A stretch of DNA of 64,000 nucleotides, from positions 62,001 through 126,000 of the forward strand of contig NZ_PNMA01000006.1 of assembly GCF_013823385.1 (NCBI RefSeq), read 5' to 3'. Positions 31,286 to 39,819 of the stretch are shown one piece after another. Below the pieces are notes generated by a model. The model saw nothing but the letters and a program-made list of their open reading frames with translations. It made no database searches and was not told the DNA's origin. Each line of letters begins with the position of its first letter. Position 1 is the first letter of the stretch. A program made the position numbers and the translations under genes. The DNA is from Hyphomonas sp. Lineage in GTDB: Bacteria > Pseudomonadota > Alphaproteobacteria > Caulobacterales > Hyphomonadaceae.

Positions 31286-33919
31286 TCAGAAGCGGTACTC
31301 GTACTGTATCCAGGCAGAACGCGGTTTCCCGTTCCAGCCATACTGGCGGTAGTAAGCGCTGTCATTGACACCAACCTCACCACGGACCACGGCGCGGTCC
31401 AGCGTCAGGCCGGCGCCGCCGGAGTAGCGCTCGTAATAGTTCTCATCGAGGAGGTTCACGCCGCGGATGAGAATGCGGTGTTCATGGTCCTTGCCGAAGA
31501 AGTACTGGATGGACCCGTTGAGGACGAAATAGTTGCCGAAGTTGACGTCATCGACCACACGGTTGCCATTGGCATCCACCAGGCGGGCGGCTGTCGTCGG
31601 CGCATAGGCCCATTCCGGACCCTGAAGGCGCGGGTTGAGCGCGAAGATCCACTGATCCGTCGGCTTGTAGGTCAACAGGGCAGAGACGGTCCATTCCGGG
31701 CGTTCGCCGGACTGGCGTTTCTCCTGAGATCCTGCCGGACCAGGCGTCACGAAGCCCAGGTTTGCCGTGGTCCCATCCAGACGGGCCGGCAGACCAAATA
31801 CCGGGTTGGGCTCAAGGGAGTCCATCATGGTGTAGGAGACGTCGCCGGAGAACGGGCCGTAATCGAAGGCGACGTCGAGCGTGAAGCCTTCGATTTCCTG
31901 GATCGCCAGGGTGTTGACGGCCACCACTTCCGATCCGTCGAGGCCACGGCTCGCCGCCGTTGCGCAGAAGGAGTCAGGCGGCACGATGCTTTCCCGGTTG
32001 CGGTTGATGATGTCGAGCCCAAAGGGATTGCCGGCATATTGGGGGCAAACCGATTCAACCGACCGCGTACCAAACTGGTTCTTGATGTCGGTCTTGAAGT
32101 ATCCAAACTCGATGTTGAAGGTGCCGCCCCGGAAAGAGCCGTCCATGCCGATACCGGCGTTGAAGGCCTCAACCGATTGCGGCTCAAGGCCGGGGTTGAG
32201 GTTCTGGTTGGCCCCGTAGGCACCGATCTCGTCGATCTTGGGGGCCGAGTAGGATGTGCCACCGCTGGCGCGGGCATAGATGCCGGCGGGCAGGTTCTGA
32301 CGAAGACCGATCTTGTAGATCATCTCATCGTCAAATCCCTCATTGAAATCCTGACGGACGGCGAAGGAGCCATTGAGGCCCTCCAGAACCGGCAGGCTTA
32401 GGCGCAGGTCGCCATAGAGACCCGTTGACGTGACCTTCACATCCTTGACCCCGAAGGAGTCGTCGGACGCATCTTCATAGGCGGTGTACTGAACACCACC
32501 AACCAGTTCGACCAGGTCGTTGAGGCGGTATGTGCCGCGGGCATTGATCCCGTAGTCGATATAGCCGGAACGGCGGTTGTCCGTTGTCCCCCAGCCCTTG
32601 ACGGGCGTGTTGTCCCCGAAGGACGTGGTCGTCTCGATCACGTATCCGATAGGCGCGCCGATCGGGAACGGGTTCTGGATGGTGCCATAGGGCTGACCGA
32701 AATAGGGGCTGGCCGGGTCCTGGTTCACCATCCAGCCATTCTTCGCGCTGGTGGCCGCGCCGCTTGTCGTTCCATAGGGATTTGTGACACAGCCGGCCGG
32801 AAGGTTCGGAACGGTGGCCGCAAAGGCTTCGTATTGCGCGGCCGTTGTGAAGCTGGTGATCCCTTGCGCCGATGCAATCGCGCGCACATCTGCCGGCAGA
32901 TCCTGCAGGCGAGGCGTGCGGCAGACGCGGGCCAGCACTTCGTGGTTCTTCAGCTGCGGCTTCTGCCAGTGAGAATCGACCTCGATCCGGAAATTGTCCG
33001 AGAACGACTTCTTGTAGTTCGCCGTGTAGATCGGGAACTCGGTGAAGTTGGGCGTGTAGATGGTCGAGTTCGGGAAGGAGTCGTGGAAGTCGATGGTGGA
33101 GAAACTTGCGCCCAGGCGCAGTTCCGAGCTCGCATCGATCTGCCAGAGATACTTCGCGCCAATGCTGTTGAAGTCATACGGGTAAGGCTGGAAACCGCCG
33201 AGGGCGAGGACGTTATCGCCATACGCGGAGACATCGAAAAGCTCGTGCGCGTCAGAGTGGTAGGACCGGCCATATACCAGGAAGCTGTGCTTGCCTTCGG
33301 AGTCGACCGGCATTGACACATTGCCATAGATTTCGCGGGTCTTGAACGAGCCGGCATAGACGCCGATCTGGCCTTTTTTGGTGCCGTCAGGCTCTTTCGT
33401 CTTTACGCTGACCACACCGAGGCCACCGTTTGACCCGAAATAAAGCGATTGGCCGCCGCGATAGATTTCAACGCTCTGGATCATCCGTGGATCAATGGCA
33501 GTTGCCGGCCACAGATCTTCCGACGGGCTGGAGCGGTCGAAGTAAGGAACGCCATCTACCAGAAGCAGCGTGTCACGGTCCGTACCGCCGTCGATGCGGA
33601 TGGTGAACTCGCCTTCATCGGGCGAATAACCAATGTTTGCGCCGCGGATCAGACCCGCAGCCGCCTCACCAAAGTTCGTGAAGCCGCCCGTTTCAATCTT
33701 CTGGGCATCGATCAGCTGGACCTGGTTGCCGAACTGTACAAGGTCAATCGCCATCGGCGTTGCCTGGTCCACACGGCGGCCTTCGACCAGCACCGTGCTG
33801 AGGCGGGCCTCATCTTCTTCCGCAGCCTCGGACTGCGCCATCGCAGGCGCCGCGAAGCTGGCCGAGACCAATACGGCCCCGACACTCAACAACAGTCTCT
33901 TTCTCAGATCGTATTTCAC
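31286..33919 (-). CDS. TonB-dependent receptor upstream of phoD
   Basis: 877 aa from the GTG at 33919, which has GGAGGGG six nucleotides upstream; a GTG at 33925 would add two residues. A signal peptide (AAPAMAQ cut near residue 30) is followed by a TonB-box-like VLVEGRRV, a plug domain with FGEAAAGLIRGANIGYSPDEGEFTIRIDG and DTLLLVDGVPYFDR, and a barrel ending in IQYEYRF. It imports a substrate across the outer membrane with ExbBD/TonB energy. Its neighbour PhoD and the candidate Pho box at 34018-34035 suggest a phosphorus compound, but the substrate is not readable from sequence. Confidence 0.9.
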   Translation of the reverse strand: MKYDLRKRLLLSVGAVLVSASFAAPAMAQSEAAEEDEARLSTVLVEGRRVDQATPMAIDLVQFGNQVQLIDAQKIETGGFTNFGEAAAGLIRGANIGYSPDEGEFTIRIDGGTDRDTLLLVDGVPYFDRSSPSEDLWPATAIDPRMIQSVEIYRGGQSLYFGSNGGLGVVSVKTKEPDGTKKGQIGVYAGSFKTREIYGNVSMPVDSEGKHSFLVYGRSYHSDAHELFDVSAYGDNVLALGGFQPYPYDFNSIGAKYLWQIDASSELRLGASFSTIDFHDSFPNSTIYTPNFTEFPIYTANYKKSFSDNFRIEVDSHWQKPQLKNHEVLARVCRTPRLQDLPADVRAIASAQGITSFTTAAQYEAFAATVPNLPAGCVTNPYGTTSGAATSAKNGWMVNQDPASPYFGQPYGTIQNPFPIGAPIGYVIETTTSFGDNTPVKGWGTTDNRRSGYIDYGINARGTYRLNDLVELVGGVQYTAYEDASDDSFGVKDVKVTSTGLYGDLRLSLPVLEGLNGSFAVRQDFNEGFDDEMIYKIGLRQNLPAGIYARASGGTSYSAPKIDEIGAYGANQNLNPGLEPQSVEAFNAGIGMDGSFRGGTFNIEFGYFKTDIKNQFGTRSVESVCPQYAGNPFGLDIINRNRESIVPPDSFCATAASRGLDGSEVVAVNTLAIQEIEGFTLDVAFDYGPFSGDVSYTMMDSLEPNPVFGLPARLDGTTANLGFVTPGPAGSQEKRQSGERPEWTVSALLTYKPTDQWIFALNPRLQGPEWAYAPTTAARLVDANGNRVVDDVNFGNYFVLNGSIQYFFGKDHEHRILIRGVNLLDENYYERYSGGAGLTLDRAVVRGEVGVNDSAYYRQYGWNGKPRSAWIQYEYRF

Positions 33920-34017
33920 CGTCACCCCTCCGAGGTTCAGATTGCGCCGGCCTGACCGGGCAACCGCAATAGCTGTGCGCGCAATCAGTTCTGCGCAGGG
34001 CTCGGGTAGCGGGTGAA

Positions 34018-34035
34018 TGTGACGCGTCGGTGAAG
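34018..34035 (-). promoter_or_regulatory. Candidate Pho box upstream of the TonB receptor/phoD operon
   Basis: On the minus strand CTTCACC and CGTCACA are direct repeats at an 11-bp period, the spacing of PhoB sites (consensus CTGTCAT-N4-CTGTCAT). The match is weak, but a Pho site is expected in front of phosphatase genes. The adjacent sequence towards the HAD gene is very AT-rich. Confidence 0.25.
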
Positions 34036-34117
34036 TTTGTGTAATTCAAATATAAAATTTACTCATCTCAAATTTTCTATCTTTTGAATTATTTTCATTT
34101 CGTCTAAGCCGCCGCCC

Positions 34118-34885
34118 ATGAAAAATGTTATTCCCCTTGAAGAGCTGCGCAGCCGGGACCCCAAATCACTCATAAAGTCCGCCGACGGATTTCTTCTGGA
34201 TTGGGATGGGTGCTGCGCGATTGACAATGTTCTCGTGCCTGAAGCCGCAGCATTTCTGCGCGCCCATCAGAACCGGCTGGCAATTGTGTCGAACAATTCC
34301 ACCCATACCCCGGATGAAATGCGCGCCATTCTGGACAAGTCCGGCATTGAATTGCCCCCGGAGCGCATCCTGCTGGCCGGCATGTTCGCCATAAGGCGGG
34401 CGCGGGATCTGGGGCTCAAGCGGGCCATGATCATCGGAAGCCCCGCCATGAAGGCGCTGGCTCAACGTTCCGGTATCGAGGTGGTGCGGGAAGAGGCTCA
34501 GGTCGTTATCCTGATGCGGGACACGCGAGTGACCTATGCCGCGCTGGAGCGCGCCGCAAACTGCCTGGCTGGCGGCGCAAAACTGATCGTCGCCAACCCT
34601 GACGGCTCACACCGGGGCGCCAATGCGCGCATCCGGCTTGAGACCGGGGCCTTTCACGCCGCCCTTGAAGCGGCAGTCGATCTGTCTCAGGCCGAAACCG
34701 AGATCATCGGCAAGCCGAGCGAGGGCTTCTTCCGCGAAGCATGCCGGATTATCGGCACTTCCCCTCACCGGACCGTGATGCTGGGGGATAATCCGGATAC
34801 CGATATTGAAGGGGCAATCCGGGTGGGGATGCCCTGCCTTCTGGTAGCGCCAAGCCCACAGGAATTCTTCGCCAGGCTGATCTGA
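34118..34885 (+). CDS. HAD-superfamily phosphatase (NagD/pNPPase type)
   Basis: 255 aa. Motif I is LLDWDGC with nucleophile Asp28 and acid Asp30, motif II IVSNNSTHTP (about 57-66), the capping Lys motif is in IIGKPSEGFF, and motif IV GDNPDTDIEGAI (about 228). This is the class IIA (NagD-like) layout with a C2 cap. It removes phosphate from a small organic ester in the cytosol. It stands convergent with an RpiR regulator, the two stops only 5 nt apart, and next to a phosphonate-type ABC importer. It may dephosphorylate the imported compound (inference). The TonB receptor-phoD pair lies divergent on its left. Confidence 0.85.
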   Translation: MKNVIPLEELRSRDPKSLIKSADGFLLDWDGCCAIDNVLVPEAAAFLRAHQNRLAIVSNNSTHTPDEMRAILDKSGIELPPERILLAGMFAIRRARDLGLKRAMIIGSPAMKALAQRSGIEVVREEAQVVILMRDTRVTYAALERAANCLAGGAKLIVANPDGSHRGANARIRLETGAFHAALEAAVDLSQAETEIIGKPSEGFFREACRIIGTSPHRTVMLGDNPDTDIEGAIRVGMPCLLVAPSPQEFFARLI

Positions 34886-34890
34886 AACCC

Positions 34891-35793
34891 TCAGAAACGC
34901 TTGATCGACAGCACATCAAAGGTTTCGCGAAGTGTCTCGGTCGCGTGGTCGTAATCAGCCATGGCGAGGGCGGCGATCAGCGTGTCAATCACGCAAAGTT
35001 GGGCAATCCGGCTGGTCATGGCTTCGGTGCGAAAGCGGGTTTCCTTCGACATCGTATAGAGCTTGATGTCGGCATAGGCCTGGATGGGAGAGTTGGCGAA
35101 ATTCGTGATGACAATGGTTTTGGCGCCAGCCTCATGCGCCAGGCGGGTGGCGGAAAGGGTTTCATGCGTTGCGCCGGAATGCGAGATGGTCAGTACCGCA
35201 ACATTCGGGCCAGTACGTGAGGCGCTGATGGCCTGAATGTGGCTATCCACCACAACCCGCGCATCGATGCCGATCCGCAGCATACGGTATTGTGCATCCT
35301 CCGCTATGGGCGCGGACGATCCGATTCCATAGATCTCTATCCGGTCAGCCGCCCGGATGGCCTGTACGGCCTGATCAATCGCATCGGCGTCCACCACCGA
35401 GAGCGTATCGCGCAACGCCTGAATGCCGGCATGGAAGATTTTCCGGCATATGGTGCTGGTATCGTCGCCCCGTTGGAGGTCTTCCTGAATGAACTGGACG
35501 GGCTGGACAGTATCCTGCGCCAGGCTGAGCTTCAGCTGCTGAAAGCCGGTCAGACCCAACTGGCGGCAGAAATTGACGACGCTGCCGTCGCTCGCCCCTG
35601 TCTCAGTAGCGAGTTCGGTGACGGACATGCCGACGACGCGGCGAGGGTTGTTGAGCACGAACTCGGCAATGGAACTCGTACTGGGCCCCAGAGACGCCTG
35701 CCGGATGCGGATGCGGCTGAGGACATTGCTGACAACGGCCGTATCTTTCCTCACGCCGGGAGCGCTTTTGGACTGCGTCTCTTTTTTCTTCAT
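34891..35793 (-). CDS. RpiR-family transcriptional regulator with SIS domain
   Basis: 300 aa from the ATG at 35793. An N-terminal helix-turn-helix spans about residues 25-90 (SSIAEFVLNNPRRVVGMSVTELATETGASDGSVVNFCRQLG), followed by a SIS sugar-phosphate-binding domain (IEIYGIGSSAPIAEDAQYRMLRIG and VLTISHSGATHETLS). RpiR regulators sense phosphosugars. It is divergent from the PhnD-like gene 200 bp away and convergent with the HAD phosphatase gene, so it probably controls that import/hydrolysis module in response to a sugar-phosphate-like ligand. This argues that the substrate is a phosphoester and not a phosphonate. Confidence 0.88.
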   Translation of the reverse strand: MKKKETQSKSAPGVRKDTAVVSNVLSRIRIRQASLGPSTSSIAEFVLNNPRRVVGMSVTELATETGASDGSVVNFCRQLGLTGFQQLKLSLAQDTVQPVQFIQEDLQRGDDTSTICRKIFHAGIQALRDTLSVVDADAIDQAVQAIRAADRIEIYGIGSSAPIAEDAQYRMLRIGIDARVVVDSHIQAISASRTGPNVAVLTISHSGATHETLSATRLAHEAGAKTIVITNFANSPIQAYADIKLYTMSKETRFRTEAMTSRIAQLCVIDTLIAALAMADYDHATETLRETFDVLSIKRF

Positions 35794-35867
35794 TGCCTGA
35801 TCCCTGAACACACTCTGATTGCCGGGCGCTTCCCTGCCCAACGGGCTCCCTCTGCCTTACTTTGAGG

Positions 35868-35926
35868 GAAAATAAAATCTAGCACAGGCAGAATTGAATA
35901 AAATTCACAAACAACCCTGAAATTTC
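35868..35926. promoter_or_regulatory. AT-rich repeats in the RpiR/PhnD divergent promoter
   Basis: GAATT-N6-AATTC (35891-35906), a related AAAATAAAATCT (35869-35880) and the palindrome GAAATTTC (35919-35926) lie in the 200-bp promoter region. RpiR proteins often bind GAA-rich dyads, so these are candidate operators; the exact site is not resolved. Confidence 0.3.
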
Positions 35927-35993
35927 CGCTCCGCGTCACATTAGTGTTGCGGCGGCCCGCTAGCCTATCGGCGGACATTAAAAGGGGTCAGCC

Positions 35994-36917
35994 ATGCGTA
36001 TCATTGCGGCTTTGCTATGCATCTGGATGCTGGGGGCATTGCCCGCAATGGCGCAGACGAGAGATGGCAGCGCGAGCCAACCGCTGGAGGTGATCCTGAT
36101 ACCGGCCGATGGCGGCACGGAAGACGGCACCAAGGCAGATTTCGTTCCCTTGTTCAATGCGCTGACCAAGACAAGCGGCCTGCATTTCCGTGTACGTGTG
36201 GGGCAGAGCTATGCGGCCGCCATCGAGGCGGTCTGCACGGGGCTTGCAGATGTCGCGTGGCTTGGCCCAACCTCCTATCGGGAGGCCCGCGATCGCGGAT
36301 GCGCCGAGTTGCTGGCCGTGGAATCCACCAATGGCAGCGCGACCTATTATGCGGGAATTTTTGCGCTGAAAGACAGTGGCATTTCCAGCGTGCAGGATCT
36401 GCGCGGGCGGTCCGTGGCATTCGGCCCGCCGCAATCGGCAAGCAGCTTTGTGTTTCCAATCGGCATTCTACTGGATGCCGGCATTGATCCGCGAAAGGAT
36501 CTTTCTCAGGTCCGCATCGGGGATAGCCATACCAGCGGGCTTGTTGCCCTGGACAATGGCCTGGTGGATGGGGCTGCTGCGTCCTTTGTATCCTTCGAGC
36601 GCGCGGCCAATTCCGGCGCAATTGACGCCTCCCGCTTCCGGATCGTGGGGCGCTCAGCCCCTATTCCCAATCCGCCGATGGTGTCGGCCAAAGCGCTGCC
36701 GCAAAGCGTGAAGTCCAGACTGCGCGCCGCGCTGGGGGCGCTGCACAAGCAGCCCGGCGTATCCGCCGATGACATTCGCGGCTATGGCGGCAAGCGGGTT
36801 GACCGCTATGATATTACGATCACGGACGATGATTTTGAAACGGCCTTTCGCCCGGTCTCGGGGGTGGATGGCGCCTTTACGGCGGCGCTGGTGCGGCGCG
36901 CGGGCACTTACCGGTGA
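35994..36917 (+). CDS. Phosphonate-type ABC transporter substrate-binding protein (PhnD-like)
   Basis: 307 aa with signal peptide (residues 1-20, ALPAMAQ). It has the PhnD-family pattern: LKDSGISSVQDLRGRSVAFGPPQSASSFVFPIG (about 122-154), and VDGAAASFVSFERAANSGAID (about 186-206). It binds a small phosphorus compound in the periplasm. It starts an operon PhnD-PhnC-PhnE with overlapping junctions (GTGA, ATGA). The Shine-Dalgarno AAGGGG precedes the ATG. No phosphonatase, C-P lyase or phosphite dehydrogenase lies nearby, so the ligand may instead be a phosphoester processed by the HAD phosphatase. Confidence 0.85.
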   Translation: MRIIAALLCIWMLGALPAMAQTRDGSASQPLEVILIPADGGTEDGTKADFVPLFNALTKTSGLHFRVRVGQSYAAAIEAVCTGLADVAWLGPTSYREARDRGCAELLAVESTNGSATYYAGIFALKDSGISSVQDLRGRSVAFGPPQSASSFVFPIGILLDAGIDPRKDLSQVRIGDSHTSGLVALDNGLVDGAAASFVSFERAANSGAIDASRFRIVGRSAPIPNPPMVSAKALPQSVKSRLRAALGALHKQPGVSADDIRGYGGKRVDRYDITITDDDFETAFRPVSGVDGAFTAALVRRAGTYR

Positions 36918-37699
36918 CGGACGCGCGACATACCGGCCCCAGCCTGCAACCGGTCATCCTTTCTCTTTCAGGCGTAGGCGCTGCCTATAACGGCATGATG
37001 GCGCTTGAAGGGATAGATCTGGACCTCTACGCGGGTGAGTTCTGTGTCATTCTCGGCCCGTCTGGATCGGGAAAGTCCACCCTGTTGCGGCTGATTTCCG
37101 GACTGGTGCCGGCTTCTTCCGGCAAGATCGTGTTCCAGGGCATCCAGTTCTCTGCGGCCACACGCCGGCAGATCCAGCGCAAACTGGGAATGGTGCATCA
37201 GGACCATGGGCTGATTGACCGGCTGAGCGTCGTGCAGAATGTCATGGCTGGCCTCGCCGGCGAGTTGCCGCTCTGGCGGCTGATCCTGCGGCTCTATCCG
37301 CCCGCCGTGAAAGCCGAAGCCTGCCGGCTTCTGGCTGAAGTGGGCCTTGATGAAAGTCATGCGAACCGCCGGGCGCGGGAGCTATCCGGCGGTCAGCGGC
37401 AGCGAGTAGGCATCGCCAGGGCATTGATGGGAAATCCCGCCGTCATCCTCGCGGATGAACCCGTCGCGAGCCTTGATCCGGCAACCTCGCGCGACATCAT
37501 CGGCCTTCTGCGGCGGACGGCGAAAGAACGCGGCGTGCCGGTGCTGTGTTCACTGCATCAGACCGACCTGGCGCTGGAATTCGCAGACCGTATTGTGGTC
37601 ATCAGGGCCGGCCGCAAAGAGTTCGACGGGACGCCGCACGCACTTTCTGCCAGCAGCCACGCTCCAGAACCGATCCTTAAGCGGAGCGTTACCGCATGA
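36914..37699 (+). CDS. Phosphonate-type ABC transporter ATP-binding protein (PhnC-like)
   Basis: 261 aa from the GTG at 36914 overlapping the PhnD-like stop by 4 nt. Walker A GPSGSGKST (about residues 49-57), Q-loop VHQDHG, signature LSGGQRQRVGIARAL (about 157-171), Walker B VILADEP and H-loop LHQTD are all present. It hydrolyses ATP to drive the PhnE-like permease. The last codons overlap the permease ATG by 4 nt. Residues are intact, so it is a working NBD. Confidence 0.9.
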   Translation: MTDARHTGPSLQPVILSLSGVGAAYNGMMALEGIDLDLYAGEFCVILGPSGSGKSTLLRLISGLVPASSGKIVFQGIQFSAATRRQIQRKLGMVHQDHGLIDRLSVVQNVMAGLAGELPLWRLILRLYPPAVKAEACRLLAEVGLDESHANRRARELSGGQRQRVGIARALMGNPAVILADEPVASLDPATSRDIIGLLRRTAKERGVPVLCSLHQTDLALEFADRIVVIRAGRKEFDGTPHALSASSHAPEPILKRSVTA

Positions 37700-38703
37700 G
37701 GCAGAATACTGCAGAGGGTGTTCGTCCGCCAGAGGCCTGGCGATTGAAGCCTGTCTATGGCAGCCGGACACTGCTGGCCGTTCTGGCGTGCTTTGTGTTT
37801 CTCGTATGGTCGGCGCCGCGCGTGGAACTGAACGTCCTTGTACGAAATGTGCAGGAATATGTGGCAAGTTTCGGCGCGGGGTCTGACAGCTCCCAGATCG
37901 GGAGGGGGCTTGCCTCGATTGAGGACAAGATGTTCCCGCTGGTGATGGATGAGCGGACGCTGCTCGAAGCGGGCGGTGAAGCGCGCGCCTGGCCTTCGCG
38001 CATTGAAGAGGTGACGCGGCAGGAAACGGCGCTGAACCCCGAAACGCTGGAAATCGAGACGCGTGAGATCATCGAGCGGTATCGGGTACAGCCCTTTGGC
38101 TACCTGCTCTATGTCTGCGGAAAGATGCTTCAGTCCATAGAGATGGCAATCTGGGCGAGCCTTTTTGCAATGCTCGTCAGCCTCGGCCTGATGCCACTTG
38201 CCGCGCGCAACTTTACACCGCACCCCTTGGTCCGCACGGCGGCGCGCTCCCTGGTATCGCTTTTGCGCACCATCCCGGAACTCGTGAGCGCCCTGTTTCT
38301 GGTGCTTCTGTTCGGCTTTGGCCCTGTGGCGGGCATTCTTGCGCTGACCCTTCACAGCATCGGGTTCCTGGGAAAATTCTATGCCGATGACGTGGAGACT
38401 GCGGACGTACGCCCGCAGGAAGCCCTGACCGCACTCGGAGCAAGCCGGCTGACCGTTCTTCGTCTCGCGGTTCTACCGAATGTCGTCCCTTCCTTCGTGG
38501 CGCTGACCCTTTATGTGGTGGACCGGAATATCCGTATGGCGACAGTCATTGGCATCGTTGGCGCCGGCGGCATCGGGCAGGAGTTGAAAGGCCGGTTTGA
38601 CATGCTGCAATATGGGCATGTGGGAACCATACTGCTGGTGATCTTTGCCACCGTCCTCGCCCTGGACGCTTTCGCCAGCCAGGTTCGCCGCCATCTGATC
38701 TGA
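37696..38703 (+). CDS. Phosphonate-type ABC transporter permease (PhnE-like)
   Basis: 335 aa, longer than the 260-290 of typical PhnE because of an N-terminal soluble/periplasmic stretch (about residues 50-140). The permease core shows about six TM helices and the EAA loop EALTALGASRLTVLRLAVLPNVVPSF (about 246-271). The typical end is TVIGIVGAGGIGQELKGRFDMLQYGHVGTILLVIFA, the PhnE signature. It forms the membrane channel of the importer. There is no clear terminator behind it; the convergent serine hydrolase gene ends 59 bp downstream. Confidence 0.9.
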   Translation: MRQNTAEGVRPPEAWRLKPVYGSRTLLAVLACFVFLVWSAPRVELNVLVRNVQEYVASFGAGSDSSQIGRGLASIEDKMFPLVMDERTLLEAGGEARAWPSRIEEVTRQETALNPETLEIETREIIERYRVQPFGYLLYVCGKMLQSIEMAIWASLFAMLVSLGLMPLAARNFTPHPLVRTAARSLVSLLRTIPELVSALFLVLLFGFGPVAGILALTLHSIGFLGKFYADDVETADVRPQEALTALGASRLTVLRLAVLPNVVPSFVALTLYVVDRNIRMATVIGIVGAGGIGQELKGRFDMLQYGHVGTILLVIFATVLALDAFASQVRRHLI

Positions 38704-38762
38704 AGGTGACGTGACGAGTACTCAATCGAGGGGCTTCGGGAAACCAATCTCCCTGCCTTGAC

Positions 38763-39800
38763 CTAGGTCTTCCCAAGCAGAAGGCTGAGAAACTCTGTGT
38801 CCCTCCATTCCGAACTCCGCCCTGCACGGATGGCGTCAAGGTCGAGGTCCGCCTGTCGCACGATCACCAGGCCGCGCGACGGGATGAGATAAAGGCGCTG
38901 CCCGCCCGCACCCGAGGCGAGGACCAGATCAGTTGGCAACCGGTCAAGGTTCTGGCGAATATCTGACCCGCGCGTCACCGGATCAGGCGAGGGCGAAGGC
39001 CGGGCGAGCCACCAGGTCAGGCCGTAGGCCGGGTTGGCTTCGCTCCCCTCAAACATCTGGGCGAAGGCCTCTGGAGAAACAAGCTGCGTTCCGTCCGGGC
39101 CGCGTCCGCCCCGCAGAATAAATTCGCCGAACACGGACCATTCGCGCGCAGACATCAGCGCGCCCTGCGGCATCAGCGGATATCCGTCAGTGCCCTGTCT
39201 CCACCGATAGCCGGTTATGCCGATGGGCCTGAGGATGCGCCGGTCAAAGTAAGCCAGCGGATCGGCGTGGAGCCCCGCAGCAGCGAGCTTGCGGCGCAGG
39301 ATCTCACCGAAAAGCTGCATGGGGACAGGGCCATACTGAAACTGCGCGCCCGGCGCCGCGTTGAACGCGACTTCGACCGCGCCGGCATATCCGGGCGGAT
39401 TCCCGATCTCACTGGGCTGCCCCTCCACCATCCAGAGGATTTGCCGGAGCGTGACGCGCGACTTCACCGGGTCATCGGACCATTCCGCCAGTGTATCCGC
39501 GGCAAGTTCATCAAGGGTCAACAATCCATCCTGAACCGCCGCCGCCGCCATGACACCCACGAAACTCTTCGTGCCGGACCAGAGCTCATAGGGCGTTTCA
39601 ATGCTCGCGGCGCCAGTGCTGCAGACGAGTTCTCCATTCTGCAGCACAAGGACGGAAAGGCCGCGATGGGCTTGCGAATAGGCGATGGCCTCGGAGCAGC
39701 CGGGAAGTGTGTCCGGAAGTGTACTCTCGATGAGGTTGGCCGGGCGGGTGGTGCAGGCGGCCAGCAGAAGGGCGGCCGCGATGTGGGAGATGACTTTCAT
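38763..39800 (-). CDS. Beta-lactamase-fold serine hydrolase, lipoprotein (class C/esterase type)
   Basis: 345 aa from the ATG at 39800, giving lipobox LLLAAC with Cys16. The SxxK motif is SGTKSF (Ser74, Lys77). The Tyr position of class C enzymes appears as QFQYGPVPMQLFGEIL, where YxN is altered to Tyr-Gly-Pro. A conserved small-residue triad near the end is SGAGGQ. It is anchored in the membrane facing the periplasm and is probably an esterase and not a true beta-lactamase. It is the last gene of a leftward operon with a ligase, an esterase, an MFS transporter and a TonB receptor, so it may hydrolyse the imported ester. Confidence 0.8.
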   Translation of the reverse strand: MKVISHIAAALLLAACTTRPANLIESTLPDTLPGCSEAIAYSQAHRGLSVLVLQNGELVCSTGAASIETPYELWSGTKSFVGVMAAAAVQDGLLTLDELAADTLAEWSDDPVKSRVTLRQILWMVEGQPSEIGNPPGYAGAVEVAFNAAPGAQFQYGPVPMQLFGEILRRKLAAAGLHADPLAYFDRRILRPIGITGYRWRQGTDGYPLMPQGALMSAREWSVFGEFILRGGRGPDGTQLVSPEAFAQMFEGSEANPAYGLTWWLARPSPSPDPVTRGSDIRQNLDRLPTDLVLASGAGGQRLYLIPSRGLVIVRQADLDLDAIRAGRSSEWRDTEFLSLLLGKT

Positions 39801-39819
39801 CGGCCAGGCTCCTTTGCCT

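Noticed and set aside
35994-38703. A full phosphonate catabolism locus
   Set aside because: Only the importer is present; no phnJ, phnWX, phnY/Z or ptxD-like genes are seen in the window.
38763-39800. Antibiotic-resistance beta-lactamase
   Set aside because: SxxK is present but the YxN motif is altered, and the gene sits in an esterase/CoA ligase operon, so an esterase role is more likely.
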